A stretch of DNA of 64,000 nucleotides. It comes from Vibrio sp. HI00D65. Lineage in GTDB: Bacteria; Pseudomonadota; Gammaproteobacteria; Enterobacterales; Vibrionaceae. Position numbers and translations under genes: made by a program. Positions 18,780-26,996 of this stretch are shown here, one piece after another (within the stretch, counting starts at the first letter, position 1; every line of letters starts with the position of its first letter). The notes under the pieces are model-generated. The model was not told the origin of the DNA and did not search any database. It was given only the letters and a program-made list of their open reading frames with translations. Where the stretch lies: positions 1-64,000 of the forward strand of contig NZ_LWEH01000613.1 in assembly GCF_001635455.1 (NCBI RefSeq), in the 5' to 3' direction.

Positions 18780-19760
18780 GTGGTGGTTATGAAATTGACA
18801 ATGAATGATGTATGTCGTGCTGTGACTAGAAATTATCGTATGGGGCTTATTGCTGCATCCCTCTTGGTATCGAGCCAAGTTAATGCAGAATCGGTTTTAT
18901 GTGATGCTACTCAGGCAAGTACCAATCAATTACCACAGCTAGAGCAATCATGTCCGATCGGTAAGGGTGTTTGGGGGAATAAAGCGCCTAAACGTCATTC
19001 AGATAACGAGCTGTTTTGGGTTCAATGTGGCCTGTTGAACAAGCCTTTGTCACTGAGCCAAGCAAAACCTCTTTACGGCAAAATTTCGACCAACGTATGG
19101 ATGAAACCTGAGGGTGGTGATTATCGTTGCTTGATTGGCCCTTACTCTACATTTTCAGATGCAAGAAAAGATCTAGCTCAGGTTCGTAAGGTGTCAGGTT
19201 ATGGAGAAGCCTTTATTCGTATGGTTGATAAGTCGCAGACCTCATCACAACCTATCGTGGCAAAGGCGGCCGAGCCTAAAGCAGCAAAACCGACACCGGT
19301 TAAGGCGCCTGTAAAACCTGCAACTAAGCTAGCAGCGAAACCCGTAGCAGCGAAGCCAGCGGCAACAGTCACCAGTGCGGCAGCCATTCAGGCATTACCA
19401 AGTGGTGGCAAAAATTCAGATAATGATCTAGAGATTGAAGTTCGCGTGACGACAAATTTTGCCGGTAGCCAATATGCGATCCCTTACTTGCTAGACCATG
19501 AGCAGCAGTTCTACATGGAGCAAGGTAAGCCTTGGAGTCGTTTGGATTATGGTAGTGCAGAGCTGGTATGTAATAAGATCAACATGAAGCTGATGACTGA
19601 AAAGCAATGGCAGAGCATCCTCGGATCAAGAGTGATGGAAAACCAGAATTGGCCAATGCACCTACCTTATTGGGGAGCGGATAAGAAAGGCCTGTTCACC
19701 AATGGTAACGTAAACCAACTCAAAGGCTCTTCATTACTTAACGTGATGTGTGTGAAGTAA
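18780..19760 (+). CDS. SPOR-domain periplasmic protein with a distinct C-terminal domain
   Basis: A secreted protein of 326 aa with an N-terminal hydrophobic segment (MGLIAASLLVSSQVNA) ending in a likely signal-peptidase site. Residues about 75-145 resemble a SPOR peptidoglycan-binding domain (FWVQCGLLNKPLSLSQAKPL; CLIGPYSTFSDARKDL). A low-complexity Ala/Lys/Pro linker (about 160-205) follows. The last 110 residues form a separate conserved-looking domain with CNKINMKLMTEKQWQSILG and a terminal LLNVMCVK. The start is uncertain: GTG at 18780 has GAGGG 5 nt upstream; ATG at 18789 is the alternative. Function is unknown; a cell-envelope or division-associated role is inferred from SPOR only. Confidence 0.7.
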   Translation: MVVMKLTMNDVCRAVTRNYRMGLIAASLLVSSQVNAESVLCDATQASTNQLPQLEQSCPIGKGVWGNKAPKRHSDNELFWVQCGLLNKPLSLSQAKPLYGKISTNVWMKPEGGDYRCLIGPYSTFSDARKDLAQVRKVSGYGEAFIRMVDKSQTSSQPIVAKAAEPKAAKPTPVKAPVKPATKLAAKPVAAKPAATVTSAAAIQALPSGGKNSDNDLEIEVRVTTNFAGSQYAIPYLLDHEQQFYMEQGKPWSRLDYGSAELVCNKINMKLMTEKQWQSILGSRVMENQNWPMHLPYWGADKKGLFTNGNVNQLKGSSLLNVMCVK

Positions 19761-19784
19761 CACGTTGGATTGAAACCTTACTTA

Positions 19785-19811
19785 AGCCTCAGCGATTGCT
19801 GGGGCTTTGTT
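19785..19811 (+). terminator. Terminator after the SPOR-domain gene
   Basis: AGCCTCAGC-GATT-GCTGGGGCT stem with one G-T pair, followed by a short T run. Confidence 0.65.
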
Positions 19812-19977
19812 GTTTTTAGACCTTGTTATTTAAAGGTTAGGACATGCTGTTAAGTAGTCTATAGGAAGCCGATGGCAGACACCTTCAAATGAATTTGATC
19901 AAAAAGCACTAAAAATTGCTCAAATAGTGCAGTTGATGCGTAGAAAACCATAACTCAGCAACAAGGTGATTGAGATT

Positions 19978-21219
19978 ATGAGTTTGAAAAAACGATTAGA
20001 AGATGTGGCTCCTAGCTTCGAAGCGGGGGGGAAGTACGAGAAGCTCTACCCAGTGTATGAGGCATTTGCGACCATATTTTACACGCCAGGGAATGTGAAC
20101 CGAGGTATAACCCATGTCCGAGACAGCATTGACCTAAAACGGATTATGATTCTGGTGTGGTTAGCCACTTTCCCCGCGATGTTTTGGGGTATGTACAACG
20201 TAGGCCATCAATCCGTGATGGGGTTAACGGCTACCTACTCCAGTGCCGAGCTGGCTTCTATCATTGATAGTAGTTGGCGCCTATCGTGGGCGTTTGGTGA
20301 TACACAGTCGTTAGTAGCAAGCGGCTGGGGAAGCCAGATGTTTTTGGGAGCGCTCTACTTCTTACCTGTTTATGCCACCGTATTTGTGGTCGGGGGATTC
20401 TGGGAAGTTTTGTTTGCCGTTGTACGAAAACACGAGGTGAATGAAGGCTTTTTTGTTAGCTCGGTATTGTTTGCACTTATTCTTCCGCCAACCATCCCGC
20501 TGTGGCAAGCCGCTTTAGGTATCACCTTTGGTATTGTCGTTGCCAAGGAGTTGTTCGGTGGCACAGGGCGAAACTTCCTCAATCCTGCACTGGCGGGGCG
20601 AGCGTTTCTTTACTTTGCTTACCCTGCCAACATGTCCGGTGGCTTGGTATGGGTTGCCGCTGACGGCTATTCAGGAGCGACACCGCTCAGCCAATGGTAT
20701 GAAGGTGGTGGCTCATCGCTTGTCAATAACATGACTGGTGAGGCAATTACTTGGATGGATGCCTTCATCGGAAACATTCCAGGCTCGATGGGCGAAGTGT
20801 CTTCACTGCTTATTATGCTGACCGGTGTGATTCTGATTGTCATGAAGATAGCGTCTTGGCGTATTGTGGCTGGTGTGATTGTTGGTCTTGTAGTGACGTC
20901 GAGTCTATTGAACTGGATCGGATCGGATACTAACTCAATGTTTTCGATGCCGTTTTACTGGCACTTTGTACTAGGTGGCGTCGCGTTTGGTACCTTCTTC
21001 ATGGCTACCGACCCTGTATCTGCAGCGTTCACTAATAATAGTAAATGGGCCTACGGGATCCTGATTGGCGTAATGACGGTTGGTATTCGAGTACTCAACC
21101 CTGCCTATCCAGAGGGCATCATGCTCGCAATCTTGTTTGCGAACCTGTTTGCTCCGTTATTTGATTTCATTGTGAAAGAACAGAATATTAAGCGTAGGCA
21201 AAAACGCATGGCGCGTTAA
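19978..21219 (+). CDS. Standalone NqrB paralogue (Na+-translocating NADH:quinone reductase subunit B)
   Basis: This 413-aa membrane protein closely follows NqrB over its whole length: MSLKKRLEDV at the start, VRDSIDLKRIMILVWLATFP, FWEVLFAVVRKHEVNEGFF, AKELFGGTGRNFLNPALAG and NPAYPEGIMLAILFANLFAP. The FMN-attachment motif is kept as YSGAT, with Thr235 corresponding to the flavinylated threonine of Vibrio NqrB (Thr236). In the Nqr complex this subunit holds FMN and riboflavin and takes part in Na+ translocation. Here nqrA and nqrC-F are absent; the neighbours are a SPOR protein and a DUF6482 gene. The ATG at 19978 is chosen over GTG 19966 by family N-terminus. The real substrate or partner is unknown. 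Confidence 0.9.
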   Translation: MSLKKRLEDVAPSFEAGGKYEKLYPVYEAFATIFYTPGNVNRGITHVRDSIDLKRIMILVWLATFPAMFWGMYNVGHQSVMGLTATYSSAELASIIDSSWRLSWAFGDTQSLVASGWGSQMFLGALYFLPVYATVFVVGGFWEVLFAVVRKHEVNEGFFVSSVLFALILPPTIPLWQAALGITFGIVVAKELFGGTGRNFLNPALAGRAFLYFAYPANMSGGLVWVAADGYSGATPLSQWYEGGGSSLVNNMTGEAITWMDAFIGNIPGSMGEVSSLLIMLTGVILIVMKIASWRIVAGVIVGLVVTSSLLNWIGSDTNSMFSMPFYWHFVLGGVAFGTFFMATDPVSAAFTNNSKWAYGILIGVMTVGIRVLNPAYPEGIMLAILFANLFAPLFDFIVKEQNIKRRQKRMAR

Positions 21220-21227
21220 TCTACTAA

Positions 21228-21261
21228 AGAAAAAGGCTTGCCTATGTGCAAGCCTTTCTAT
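21228..21261. terminator. Terminator after the nqrB paralogue
   Basis: AAAGGCTTGC-CTATGT-GCAAGCCTTTCT. It lies between convergent genes and may serve both. Confidence 0.8.
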
Positions 21262-21284
21262 TGATAAAGAAACATAAAAGCCAT

Positions 21285-21536
21285 TCAACTCCACTTCAAA
21301 TCAATCTCGAATGGTTGTGTACTACCACAGTGCTCACCACACATCTCATCGTAAGCGCTGTTATGTATCAGCGTTGCTGACGACACGCCTTGATCACTGA
21401 AGTGGTCACGCGCTTGGTTGACACTCAAAAATTTCATCGGGTGCTGGTGGTCGTCTTTAATTAATCGCTTTTGCTCGCCAACGACTTGGTAAGCTAAGTA
21501 AATTCCGCCTTCAAATGATTCAATTAGTAGATTCAT
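21285..21536 (-). CDS. Small conserved protein, DUF6482-like
   Basis: This 83-aa soluble protein starts MNLLIESFEGGIYLAY and contains VGEQKRLIKDDHQHPMKFLS and a His/Cys-containing tail (MCGEHCGSTQPFEIDLKW). It resembles the short DUF6482 family common in Vibrio and relatives; function is unknown. The ATG at 21536 is preferred over one four codons upstream because a GGAG site lies 6 nt before it. It is the only gene between the nqrB paralogue and gor and has its own short leader. Confidence 0.7.
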   Translation of the reverse strand: MNLLIESFEGGIYLAYQVVGEQKRLIKDDHQHPMKFLSVNQARDHFSDQGVSSATLIHNSAYDEMCGEHCGSTQPFEIDLKWS

Positions 21537-21607
21537 CACAAACTCCATTTTCTAGTTAGGTGGATATTTGTGTTACGTCGAATCGAGAACTAAGGTTCAA
21601 AGCGGGC

Positions 21608-21640
21608 ATAAAAAAAGCAGTCCTAAGGACTGCTTTTTAA
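21608..21640. terminator. Terminator of gor (bidirectional)
   Basis: AAAAAGCAGTCCT-AAGGACTGCTTTTT, directly downstream of the gor stop on the minus strand. Confidence 0.85.
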
Positions 21641-21662
21641 AAGTATCAACTAAAGGTGTTGA

Positions 21663-23018
21663 TTAACGCATAGTTACGAACTCTTCGCTGCCCGTTGGGT
21701 GAATTGCCACAACAGAGTCGAAGTCTGCTTTGGTTGCGCCCATCTTCATTGCAACGCCGAAGCCTTGAATCATCTCATCAACCGTGAAGCCGATGCCGTG
21801 TAGGCCAACGACTGTCTCTTCTTCGCCAGCACATACTAGTTTCATCTTACAAGGTTGGCGGTGCTTGGTTACTGCTGTGTACATCGCAGTGAAGCCAGAT
21901 GTGTAAACCTTGATGTTGTCTTTGCCATACTTCTCTTCAGCTTCTTGAGTCGTTAGACCGATTGTGCCGATAGGTGGGTGGCTGAATACAACAGTAGGAA
22001 CTAGGTTGTAGTCCATTTTCGCGTTAGTTTGACCGTTGAATAGACGCTCAGAAAGCTGACGACCTGCTTTAACTGCCACAGGAGTTAGCTCAATACCACC
22101 TTCCATGATGTCACCAACACAGTAGATGCCAGGAACGTTAGTCGCTTGGAACTCGTCTACCTTGATGTAGCCACGGTCGTTTGTCTCTACGCCCGTTGAT
22201 GCTAAGTTGATAGCGTCAGTCGCTGGGTGACGGCCAATAGCCCAGATTAGGTGGTCAACGTTTTGGATGTTGCCATTCTCTAGGTGTAGAGTCAGCGTGC
22301 CATCCGCTTCTTTCACTACTTCTTTAGGCACAGAGTGCGTGTGAAGTGTTGGACCTTCTGCTTCCATTACCTCAACCAATGTCTCAACGATCATTGGGTC
22401 GAAGCTACGCAGTGGAGACTCTTTACGGCAGAACAGGTGTGTTTCTGTGCCAAGTGCGCTTAGTACGCCTGCGATCTCAACTGCGATGTAGCCTGCACCG
22501 ATAACCGCAACGCGTTTTGGTTGCTCCATGAGCTCGAAGAAACCATTTGAGTCGATGCCGTATTCTGCACCTGGGATGTTTGGAATCGTTGGACGACCAC
22601 CTACCGCGATCAGGATGTGATCAGCTGTGTAGTGTTCACCGTTTACTTCAACCGTCTTTTCGTCAACGAACTTAGCAAAACCTTTGATTACGTTTACTTT
22701 GTTGTTACCAAGTACGCGATCGTAAGATTGGTGGATACGACCAATGTACGCTTGGCGGTTCTCAATCAGCTTGCTCCAGTTGAACTTCTTCACTTCAACA
22801 TCAAAGCCGTAGTCTTCAGAGTATAGGTTGATCGCTTCAGCGACTTGAGCGCCGTGCCACATTACCTTTTTAGGAACACAACCAACGTTTACACAAGTAC
22901 CACCAAGGTCTTGAGCTTCGATAAGTGCAACTTTTGCACCGTGCATTGCCGCGCGGTTTGCTGATGCGATGCCGCCGCTGCCGCCGCCGATACAGATGTA
23001 ATCAAAATGAGTCGCCAT
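21663..23018 (-). CDS. gor: Glutathione-disulfide reductase
   Basis: Gor (451 aa) reduces glutathione disulfide with NADPH and FAD in the cytoplasm. The FAD motif is CIGGGSGGIASA (about residues 9-20). The redox-active disulfide is GGTCVNVGCVPKK with Cys42 and Cys47. The NAD(P)-binding motif is VIGAGYIAVEIAG, and the C-terminal catalytic His lies in AIHPTGSEEF. The ATG at 23018 has GGAG 6 nt upstream; the start four codons upstream overlaps it. In V. cholerae I recall gor as the gene flanking the VSP-I island, so this neighbourhood is a known insertion point in that species. Confidence 0.95.
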   Translation of the reverse strand: MATHFDYICIGGGSGGIASANRAAMHGAKVALIEAQDLGGTCVNVGCVPKKVMWHGAQVAEAINLYSEDYGFDVEVKKFNWSKLIENRQAYIGRIHQSYDRVLGNNKVNVIKGFAKFVDEKTVEVNGEHYTADHILIAVGGRPTIPNIPGAEYGIDSNGFFELMEQPKRVAVIGAGYIAVEIAGVLSALGTETHLFCRKESPLRSFDPMIVETLVEVMEAEGPTLHTHSVPKEVVKEADGTLTLHLENGNIQNVDHLIWAIGRHPATDAINLASTGVETNDRGYIKVDEFQATNVPGIYCVGDIMEGGIELTPVAVKAGRQLSERLFNGQTNAKMDYNLVPTVVFSHPPIGTIGLTTQEAEEKYGKDNIKVYTSGFTAMYTAVTKHRQPCKMKLVCAGEEETVVGLHGIGFTVDEMIQGFGVAMKMGATKADFDSVVAIHPTGSEEFVTMR

Positions 23019-23205
23019 TACTTTCTCCATTTATTGAGGGTTGTAGTCACAGTGAGTACACTGGATATCTACGTCCTATAGATTCTAAAATTGTCTAATT
23101 ATTATATTGAGGGCAGATTGGTTGAACTCAATCTCCCTGTTTTAAATTTATTCGTCCACATCACAGTCTTTTGACTGCTCTTTGAGCTTCGATGTGGCAT
23201 CGAGA

Positions 23206-24045
23206 TTACTCAGGTACGATCCACTCTACTTTGTAGTGACCGGTTGCTGGAGCAATTGCTTCCTTCAAGAATGGAAGAATCTCGTTCATTTGGCTTTCCA
23301 GCTTCCAAGGTGGGTTGATAACAATCATGCCTGATGCTGTCATGCCACGCTCGTTGGTGTCTGGTGATACACCAAGTTCGATCTGTAGAATCTTGTTGAT
23401 GCCCAGGCTTTCTAAGCCTTCAATCATGTCTTCGATGTCACAACGGTTCACTACCGGGTACCAAATTGCGTAGATACCCGTTGCCCAGCGCTTATGGCTT
23501 TGAGCAATGGCTGTCACTACATCACGGTACTCTTTTGCAAGTTCGTACGGTGGATCGATCAGTACTAAGCCGCGGCGCTCTTTTGGCGGCAGGCTTGCTT
23601 TTAGACGCTTAAAGCCATCTTCTTTGTAGATCGATACCTGACGATCACGGTGGAACTCTTGCTCAAGCAGCGGGTGGTCAGCTGGGTGAAGCTCGGTCAG
23701 TACCATGCGGTCCTGGTCACGTAGGTGGGCACGTGCAACACGTGGCGAACCTGGGTAGTAGCGCAGCTTGTCGCCGTTGTTTAGCGTTGAAATAGACTCA
23801 AGGTAGCTTTGAATGTCTTCAGGAAGATTTTGCTGTTCCCAGACGCGAGCGATACCTTGTTTGTATTCACTGGTTTTTTTAGACCATTCATGTGTTAAGT
23901 CGTAACGACCTACACCAGAGTGAGTGTCATGGTAAACAAAAGGCTTATCCTTCTGTTTCAAAGAATTAAGAATAAGGCTCTGTACGATATGCTTTACTAC
24001 GTCGGCATGGTTACCTGCGTGGAAGCTGTGGCGATAACTTAACAA
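23206..24045 (-). CDS. rlmJ: 23S rRNA (adenine(2030)-N6)-methyltransferase RlmJ
   Basis: RlmJ (279 aa) methylates N6 of A2030 in 23S rRNA using S-adenosylmethionine. The N-terminal family signature is LSYRHSFHAGNHADVVKH. The catalytic N6-adenine motif is DPPYE in VLIDPPYELAKEY. I propose a TTG start at 24045, which gives MLSYRHSF as in E. coli RlmJ (280 aa) with GAGAG 6 nt upstream. A GTG at 24063 would add six residues. It is divergent from prlC. Confidence 0.9.
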   Translation of the reverse strand: MLSYRHSFHAGNHADVVKHIVQSLILNSLKQKDKPFVYHDTHSGVGRYDLTHEWSKKTSEYKQGIARVWEQQNLPEDIQSYLESISTLNNGDKLRYYPGSPRVARAHLRDQDRMVLTELHPADHPLLEQEFHRDRQVSIYKEDGFKRLKASLPPKERRGLVLIDPPYELAKEYRDVVTAIAQSHKRWATGIYAIWYPVVNRCDIEDMIEGLESLGINKILQIELGVSPDTNERGMTASGMIVINPPWKLESQMNEILPFLKEAIAPATGHYKVEWIVPE

Positions 24046-24322
24046 ATTAAACTCTCGTAACACTCTCGTTTTAGAGTGTGGTTAGTGTAGGTGGGCTAAT
24101 CTGATTATTATAACCCTCAATGGACCATAAATTCTCGAACAATTCAGGGACAGTCGTCAGCTATCTGCAGTTAGTTATTGGTTCTACTATTGAAATTTGC
24201 CTTTATGGACACTACTTAATAACTATTCGCAGGTGATTTTTAGGGCGCAGCTTAGCCTGATGACTGTAAGACGACCTCATTACAAAAAAGACGAAAGTCT
24301 CTAACGCCAAAGGAATGTTTAT

Positions 24323-26365
24323 ATGTCTAATCCGCTATTAACCTTCACGGACTTACCTCCGTTTTCACAAATCAAACCTGAGCATGTTAAGCCAGCGGTT
24401 GAGCAAGTGATTGAAGCGTGTCGCAACAAGATAGAACAAGTACTTGAAGGTAATACTTCGCCAAGCTGGGACAACTTAGTTGCTCCAATTGAAGAAGTGG
24501 ATGATCGTTTAGGCCGTGTTTGGTCACCAGTAAGCCACATGAACTCGGTTGTGAACAGCGACGAGCTGCGTGAAGCGTATGAAAGCTGTTTACCCCTGCT
24601 GTCTGAGTACGGCACTTGGGTTGGTCAACACAAAGGTCTGTTTGAAGCGTATAAAGCGATCAAGGCGAGCGAAGCGTTCTCTGGATTAAATCGAGCTCAA
24701 CAAAAAACCATTACTGATGCACTGCGTGATTTCGAATTGTCGGGCATTGGCTTACCCGCTGACGAGCAGCATCGCTATGGCGAGATAAGCAAGCGTCAGT
24801 CTGAGCTGGGTTCTCAATTCTCAAATAACGTACTTGATGCAACTATGGGTTGGAGCAAGCAGGTCACTGATGTTGCTGAGTTGGCAGGCATGCCTGAATC
24901 AGCACTGGCGGCGGCAAAAGCGGCGGCAGAGGCTAAAGAGCAAGAAGGTTACCTGCTGACGCTAGATATCCCATCGTACTTACCAGTAATGACTTACTGT
25001 GATAACCAAGAGCTGCGTAAAGAGCTGTACGAAGCTTACGTTACTCGCGCTTCAGATCGTGGTCCAAATGCAGGCAAGTGGGACAACACTGAGATCATCA
25101 CCGAGCAGCTTAAATTGCGTCATGAGATCGCACGTATGCTTGGCTTTGGCACTTACAGCGAGAAGTCTCTGGCAACCAAAATGGCAGAGACGCCAGATCA
25201 GGTTCTGGGCTTCTTAAATGATTTAGCGGTGAAAGCAAAACCTCAAGGTGAGCGTGAAGTCGAAGAGCTGCGCCAGTTCGCTGAAAAAGAGTTTGGTGTG
25301 TCTGAGCTAGAGCTTTGGGATATCCCTTATTACAGCGAAAAACAGAAACAGCACCTCTTCCAAATCTCAGATGAAGAGCTGCGCCCTTACTTCCCTGAAT
25401 CGAAAGCCGTATCGGGTCTGTTTGAAGTACTGAATCGTGTATTTGGTATGACAGTGAAAGAGCGAGAAGGCGTCGACACATGGCATGAGTCGGTACGCTT
25501 TTTTGATATCTTTGGTGCTAATGACACATTGCGAGGTAGCTTTTACCTAGATTTGTACGCTCGTGAACACAAGCGCGGTGGAGCATGGATGGACGACTGC
25601 CGTGGTCGTCGTATTACCGCTGCTGGTGAACTACAAACGCCAGTTGCTTACCTAACGTGTAACTTCAATAAACCGGTTGGCGACAAGCCAGCATTGTTTA
25701 CCCACGATGAAGTTGTGACTCTGTTCCATGAGTTCGGCCACGGTATCCACCACATGCTGACTCAAGTAGAAACAGGCGCGGTTGCCGGTATCAATGGTGT
25801 GCCTTGGGATGCGGTTGAGTTGCCAAGTCAGTTCCTAGAAAACTGGTGTTGGGAAGAAGAGGCTCTAGCATTCATTTCTGGTCACTTCGAAACCGGTGAA
25901 GCTTTACCAAAAGAGATGCTAGAGAAAATGCTAGCGGCGAAGAACTTCCAATCAGCGATGTTCATTTTACGCCAGCTAGAGTTCGGTCTGTTCGACTTTA
26001 CGCTACACACTACTTACGACCCAGAAGTGGGCGCGCGCGTACTTGAAACACTGGCTGACGTGAAGTCTAAAGTGGCTGTACTACCAAGCCTTGATTGGAA
26101 CCGTTTCTCACACAGCTTCAGCCACATCTTCGCTGGTGGTTACAGCGCGGGTTACTACAGCTACCTATGGGCTGAAGTGCTATCGGCAGATGCGTTCTCA
26201 GCATTTGAAGAGGAGGGTATCTTCAACACTGAAACGGGTAATCGCTTCCTGAATAACATCCTAGAAATGGGTGGCAGTGAAGAGCCAATGGAGCTGTTCA
26301 AACGCTTCCGCGGTCGTGAGCCGCAAATCGACGCGATGCTGCGCCATGCAGGTATCAGCGCGTAA
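24323..26365 (+). CDS. prlC: Oligopeptidase A (M3 zinc metallopeptidase)
   Basis: This 680-aa enzyme has the same length as E. coli oligopeptidase A, a cytoplasmic peptidase that degrades signal peptides and other short peptides. The zinc site is HEFGH at residues 469-473 in TLFHEFGHGIHHML. A downstream conserved segment ELPSQFLENWCWE supplies the third zinc ligand glutamate. HIFAGGYSAGYYSYLWAEVLS is the substrate-contacting C-terminal segment of M3 enzymes. It is monocistronic with a shared convergent terminator. In E. coli prlC is heat-shock induced and followed by rsmJ; here rsmJ is two genes away. Confidence 0.96.
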   Translation: MSNPLLTFTDLPPFSQIKPEHVKPAVEQVIEACRNKIEQVLEGNTSPSWDNLVAPIEEVDDRLGRVWSPVSHMNSVVNSDELREAYESCLPLLSEYGTWVGQHKGLFEAYKAIKASEAFSGLNRAQQKTITDALRDFELSGIGLPADEQHRYGEISKRQSELGSQFSNNVLDATMGWSKQVTDVAELAGMPESALAAAKAAAEAKEQEGYLLTLDIPSYLPVMTYCDNQELRKELYEAYVTRASDRGPNAGKWDNTEIITEQLKLRHEIARMLGFGTYSEKSLATKMAETPDQVLGFLNDLAVKAKPQGEREVEELRQFAEKEFGVSELELWDIPYYSEKQKQHLFQISDEELRPYFPESKAVSGLFEVLNRVFGMTVKEREGVDTWHESVRFFDIFGANDTLRGSFYLDLYAREHKRGGAWMDDCRGRRITAAGELQTPVAYLTCNFNKPVGDKPALFTHDEVVTLFHEFGHGIHHMLTQVETGAVAGINGVPWDAVELPSQFLENWCWEEEALAFISGHFETGEALPKEMLEKMLAAKNFQSAMFILRQLEFGLFDFTLHTTYDPEVGARVLETLADVKSKVAVLPSLDWNRFSHSFSHIFAGGYSAGYYSYLWAEVLSADAFSAFEEEGIFNTETGNRFLNNILEMGGSEEPMELFKRFRGREPQIDAMLRHAGISA

Positions 26366-26384
26366 TATTGTGCTGGTCAGAATG

Positions 26385-26416
26385 TAAAAAGAGCCTCCTT
26401 GTGAGGCTCTTTTTGT
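26385..26416. terminator. Convergent terminator between prlC and asnC
   Basis: AAAGAGCCTC-CTTGT-GAGGCTCTTT with A and T flanks. Confidence 0.85.
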
Positions 26417-26433
26417 CACTGTTTATCAATTGA

Positions 26434-26898
26434 TTATGGGTTCACATTACGATTGATTGGGTTTTGCAGTGAGATTAGCGTCTCGGTCGATTGCACCTCA
26501 TCAATTGCCTGCAACTTATCGATTAGAACGAACTGCAGCTCTTCAATCGATTTACACATCAGCTTAACGAAAATATTGTAGGCACCAGTGGTGTAGTAGG
26601 CTTCAACCACCTCATCTAGGGCATTCAGCTTAGCGATTGCCGAGTGGTAATCTTTGGCTGCATTAAGGTTGATGCCAATAAAGCAACATACGTCGTAACC
26701 TAGCTTTTTCGTGTTAACCACCACCTCGGTACGCTCAATAATGTCGGCCGATCTCATTTTCTCGATACGGACGTGAATAGTCGCTGGGCTTACGTCAAAC
26801 TGCTTTGCCATCTCAGCGTAAGGCGTACGAGCATCTTCCATTAAGGTTTTCAGAATGGCACGGTCTAGATCATCGAGACGAGCGGTAGTTGTGGACAT
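26434..26898 (-). CDS. asnC: Lrp/AsnC-family transcriptional regulator AsnC
   Basis: This 154-aa protein is an AsnC-type feast/famine regulator. An N-terminal HTH (LDDLDRAILKTLMEDARTPYAEMAKQF, then VSPATIHVRIEKM) is followed by the RAM ligand-binding domain (VVEAYYTTGAYNIFVKLMCKS). AsnC controls asnA in response to asparagine in E. coli. Here asnA is not adjacent; the divergent neighbour is a GGDEF/EAL sensor, so the target may differ. Confidence 0.88.
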   Translation of the reverse strand: MSTTTARLDDLDRAILKTLMEDARTPYAEMAKQFDVSPATIHVRIEKMRSADIIERTEVVVNTKKLGYDVCCFIGINLNAAKDYHSAIAKLNALDEVVEAYYTTGAYNIFVKLMCKSIEELQFVLIDKLQAIDEVQSTETLISLQNPINRNVNP

Positions 26899-26996
26899 GC
26901 TTAACCCTTAGATTGAGTGAAAATATATTGGCTAGAGCACATATCATAGCCAAGGGTGATAATATTAGCAGCAACAGTGATGTTAGGGTGAATTCA

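Noticed and set aside
19761..21662. Genomic island comparable to V. cholerae VSP-I at the gor-side interval
   Set aside because: There is no integrase, no flanking direct repeat and no island genes; only the nqrB paralogue and a DUF6482 gene are present.
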